DNA from: Plasmodium malariae
Taxonomy: Eukaryota > Apicomplexa > Aconoidasida > Haemosporida > Plasmodiidae
Reading direction: 5' to 3'
NCBI RefSeq assembly: GCF_900090045.1
Contig: NC_041788.1
Coordinates: forward strand, 1,302,001 to 1,366,000
DNA length: 64,000 nucleotides
The notes under the pieces: model-generated
Database searches by the model: none
The model's input: the letters and a program-made list of their open reading frames with translations, nothing else
What the model was told of the DNA's origin: nothing
In this document: one piece after another, positions 60,600-64,000 of the stretch
How the letters are laid out: every line of letters begins with the position of its first letter
Numbering within the stretch: position 1 is the first letter of the stretch
Translations under genes and position numbers: made by a program

Positions 60600-62357
60600 T
60601 TATCACAACTTTTCTTTAGAATACTGCAAATACACATGCGTACATATATGAGTATATATATATATATATATATAAATTTTAAAATTTGGAAATGCTAATT
60701 TTTTTCATATAACATACTCTTCACAAATTTTAGCTTATTGGTAAAATACAAAAAAAAAAATGTTTTTGTCCATCCCATTTTTTTGCACTTTTGCTATTCT
60801 CTTCTTATTGTGCTTTTACTTTTTCCCTTTTTGTTTCTATTTTATCTTTAAAAATAAAAGCTTAATTTTCTTTTCTTTTTTTTTTTTTATAAGTACATAC
60901 AAATTTTACTTCCTTTTAACAACTTAAATATTTTAGAAAATGTAATACAGTAAATAAAAGTTTAATATATAGAAATTTTTTTCATAGGAAAAAAAAAATA
61001 TATAATTTTTTAGATTGGGTATAATACTTTAGTGATGGCACATTCCTATATGTTTACCTTAAATTGTACAATTTAAAAAAAAATAAATTCCATGAATAAA
61101 TATAAAAAGTTTTAAATTAAAATAAACACTGAAATATAATAGTGAAATAAAATAATGAAATAAAACAGTTAAATAAAATAGTGAAATAAAATATTGACAT
61201 AAAATAATGAAAAAATAGGTAATATAATGACAAGAAATATATATTTTTTTAAAAAGGCTAGTTACTGCAGTAACTAATTTTAAACATGATACATAATTTA
61301 AGCAATAGAATATATCTAACGAAATCGCATACTATATGGTGTGTATTACCTCAGCTTCACATGAAAAAAAAAAAAAAGACATTCATGTGAATAAAAAATT
61401 TAGTAAATAATAATTATATTAATACGCAGAATTTAAAATTTGAAATATTATTATGATAAAAAAAATTAATATTTTCATGTTTTTGCCTTACTCTTATATA
61501 AGCTTTAGCTTTGGGCTTTAATTTTTAAATGCTTTTATAATAATAAAAAAATAGTCATAGAAGCTCGGGGTTATTTGATCATATATAAAACTTAACTATG
61601 TAATATATGAGAAACTACTTTTATTTGAAACTTCGTATAGTTCGTACAAATGTAGAATAAAAAATTTATATTGTTTTTGGAAAAATATTTCAAATAATAG
61701 AAAATATCATGAATGATTATAAATATACGTATTTACATGAAAATAAAAAGTCAACCAAAATTTAAAAACTTATTGAAGTGAATTATGAAATGAAAAAATA
61801 TTACTACATAATCATGTAAAAAAACATTTAAAAAATATTAAATGTATTTTTTTACAGTTATAATTTTTGACAAAATTTTCGAAAAAAATTAAAGTAATTA
61901 TTAAAGGCATTAAATACGTTATTATTTTCACTTGCATTGTTATTATATTATATAAATACACACATTGATTTAAATAAATATATATACATATATATATATA
62001 ACTACTTTAACTTAACTACTTTAAAAAAGTGATAATAATTATATAAGAAATTATTAAGTTTAATAAGAGCGCAATTATGCATATATATAATAATATATGT
62101 AAAATATTATTAAATAATTTATAACTACTTGTTAATTAAAATCATCGTAACAAATTTTTGTCAAACGTGTTTGGAAAAAATTTTCAATTTTTCAATTTTC
62201 CCATTTTTTTACTTTTTTTTGCTTTTCTATTCTTCAAATTTTTGTTATTACGCAAAATTTAAACTAACATGTATTTGTGCACGCGTAATAATATACAGCG
62301 TTCTTTTTTTTTTTTTATGGCTTTCGTATAAACATAAATGATAAACCAATCACCCGA
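60600..62357. other. Intergenic region upstream of NELF-A-like gene
   Basis: About 1.76 kb with no coding exon that I can support. It holds a degenerate repeat at 61130-61215 and poly(dA/dT) runs. Confidence 0.65.
61130..61215. repeat. Degenerate TGAAATAAAATA repeat
   Basis: Five or six imperfect copies of a 14-16 bp unit based on TGAAATAAAATAA in the NELF-A-like upstream region. Confidence 0.8.
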
Positions 62358-64000
62358 TTAGGTGTGTATAATATTATAACAAGAATTGTTATTGCATTCT
62401 GGATTTATATAGTTCGTGTAGTTTTCTTGATAATTATCATCACGGTTATTACTGTTAAAATTATTTTCATTAAATGAAGCTTTTTTATATGGTAATTCTT
62501 CTTCATTAGAGCTGTTTATTCCATTGATATAATTCGTAGTACTTCCTAGGTAATTTTTGCTATTATCTTCGTTAAAAATAAAATTTTCACTTTTTCTTGT
62601 CGTTGTGTGGATATTCGTACAGTTATCACCAACAGGGGTGTACTTATTTTGATCGTGCAAAAATGGGTTGTTTAAGTAGTTATTCGTTATTTGCACATCA
62701 TCTAAAATGTTCTTATTATTCATATAATAATCGCAGTACTGACTGTAAATTTGATTATGTTCTACATTTTCAACGATTGGTATGTTTTTATTGAACCATT
62801 GGTTAGAGATACCACTACTGCTACTGGTATTGCTACTGTTATTGCTACTGCTATTGCTGCTGTTATTGCTGCTGTTATTGCTACTGCTGTTGCTGCTGTT
62901 ATTGCTGTTAATACCAACAATATCATTTTTACCAATTCTTTTTGACGAATTAGTACTGCACTTAATTTGAGAGTCTAAAAAATTTAAAGCATATTTATTC
63001 TCATATTTCACCGGACTGTATATATTATCACTGCAATATTCCTTCATAATTTTTTTTTCGCTAACAGCATCCTCATAATTCTTTAAGTAGTTATTCTGAA
63101 TTACAATATCTTCATGAATGTTCGATTTATGTACTAAGTCATTATTACAGTCTAAATTGTTGGCAGATATAATATTACAATCCATATTGTAGTTAATATA
63201 TTCATGGCAATATGTACATACAGTTATAAAATCATTTATTTTATATTTTCTTTCGTGCATACACACTTTTTCTTCACTATCTGAATTAAAATTATATGCA
63301 GAAATAATTTCATTTAAATCATTTTTGTCTTGACTAATTTCATTCAATTGTGATTTATATAAGGAGGACGAAAGTTCACTCTTTCCTTTTTCATTCATTT
63401 TTTGTATACATAATATATTTTCATATGTGTTATAATCATTACAAAAATTGTTATCTATACATGCTGAGTTGTCATTTTGAGTTTCCGCAAATGATAATAA
63501 TAATTCCTTATAATTTTTCTTACTATCATCTATTTCATTATCTCCTTTTAAATAATTTTCCCCTTCTTCGCATATCCCTGTGTTGATATTGAAACATCGA
63601 TTTTCATTTAAAACAGGGTCTTCCTTATTTGGGTTGTTACAAAAATTATTTGCAATCGTTTTTACATAATTATTAAAGGTTTTTTTTTCAATTGGAGTTG
63701 ATTTATCCGATAATATATGATCGATGATATTTTTAAATTGGTTTGTAAAGTATTCAGACTCATCATTAAAATTACAAAGATTTAACAAGTTCTCGTTCTC
63801 GTAACATGTAATATTGTCACCAGTAATGCAGTTATTATTACTTACATTACCGCTATTATTACTTACATTGCCGCTATTATTGCTGATATTCATATTTATG
63901 TCTTCTTTATATGTAATATGCTCAAATTTTTTTACGCCTATATTTTCCGCAGTAGTGCTGTTACTAAATATTTTATTATCACCGCTAATACCAATACTTT
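62358..64000 (-). CDS. Asn/Ser-rich Plasmodium protein, 3' part (5' end outside window)
   Basis: The frame runs without a stop from the right window edge to the TAA at 62358, about 547 residues. The ATG at 63893 (MNISNNSGN) is probably internal, because the frame continues upstream with sequence such as TAENIGVKKFEH. The protein is rich in Asn, Ser and acidic residues. It carries an NNSGNVS repeat near 63840-63890 and a long Ser/Asn run at 62811-62909. One possible metal-binding patch, CMHERKYKIND followed by CTYCHEY, is visible at 63195-63265; its four Cys/His are suggestive only. I recognise no domain and cannot name the gene. Confidence 0.75.
   Translation of the reverse strand, partial: SIGISGDNKIFSNSTTAENIGVKKFEHITYKEDINMNISNNSGNVSNNSGNVSNNNCITGDNITCYENENLLNLCNFNDESEYFTNQFKNIIDHILSDKSTPIEKKTFNNYVKTIANNFCNNPNKEDPVLNENRCFNINTGICEEGENYLKGDNEIDDSKKNYKELLLSFAETQNDNSACIDNNFCNDYNTYENILCIQKMNEKGKSELSSSLYKSQLNEISQDKNDLNEIISAYNFNSDSEEKVCMHERKYKINDFITVCTYCHEYINYNMDCNIISANNLDCNNDLVHKSNIHEDIVIQNNYLKNYEDAVSEKKIMKEYCSDNIYSPVKYENKYALNFLDSQIKCSTNSSKRIGKNDIVGINSNNSSNSSSNNSSNNSSNSSSNNSSNTSSSSGISNQWFNKNIPIVENVEHNQIYSQYCDYYMNNKNILDDVQITNNYLNNPFLHDQNKYTPVGDNCTNIHTTTRKSENFIFNEDNSKNYLGSTTNYINGINSSNEEELPYKKASFNENNFNSNNRDDNYQENYTNYINPECNNNSCYNIIHT
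62811..62909. repeat. Triplet repeat coding Ser/Asn run
   Basis: Imperfect (GCTGTTATT)-type triplets on the + strand encode SSNNSSN-type runs on the minus strand. Confidence 0.9.

Overview
The window is nuclear DNA of a malaria parasite (Plasmodium). It is very AT-rich. It has long single-exon genes with Asn/Lys/Asp-rich inserts, small GT..AG introns with T-rich acceptors, and long intergenic tracts of poly(dA/dT) and TA or CA microsatellites. The gene set is typical of the genus. The moderate Asn-run content suggests a species other than P. falciparum, possibly of the malariae/ovale type, but I cannot fix the species. From memory, the block from the 2-oxoglutarate dehydrogenase E2 gene to the PDEbeta/PDEgamma pair corresponds to part of P. 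falciparum chromosome 13.

Layout, left to right. 1-164: 3' end of mitochondrial 2-oxoglutarate dehydrogenase E2 (+). 1109-1993: a four-exon stand-alone RRM protein (-). 4044-6005: a Rad21/Rec8-type kleisin (+), preceded by a 25-bp minisatellite. 6742-13913: a giant protein with a degenerate kinase domain (-). 14371-15609: a repeat-bearing secretory protein (-). 18482-19039: a tiny three-exon C2H2 zinc-finger protein (+). 19307-28891: a 3194-residue protein that I identify as THADA/TRM732-like (-). 29611-32191: an 11-exon DHHC palmitoyltransferase (+). 33050-38250 and 41828-45543: two divergently transcribed membrane-bound cyclic-nucleotide phosphodiesterases, PDEbeta (-) and PDEgamma (+). 47805-48695: a polytopic membrane protein (+). 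49357-52446: an unknown Lys/Glu-rich protein (+). 53166-56163: mitochondrial ribosomal protein S5 with a very long N-terminal extension (+). 56774-58653: a nine-exon type I membrane protein ending in an Ac45/VOA1-like transmembrane tail (-). 59512-60599: a NELF-A-like protein (-). 62358-64000: an Asn/Ser-rich protein cut by the window edge (-).

This is ordinary eukaryotic gene order with no operons. Functional themes recur: cyclic-nucleotide signalling (the PDE pair), mitochondrial metabolism and translation (E2, S5), membrane traffic and acidification (DHHC, Ac45-like), and nuclear or RNA biology (kleisin, RRM protein, NELF-A-like, THADA-like). The most interesting results are four genes identified by reading exons or distant motifs. 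They are the NELF-A N-terminal homologue, the THADA/TRM732-like giant, the hidden Ac45-like gene and the hidden 78-residue zinc-finger gene. I saw no mobile elements, CRISPR arrays, tRNAs or rRNAs.
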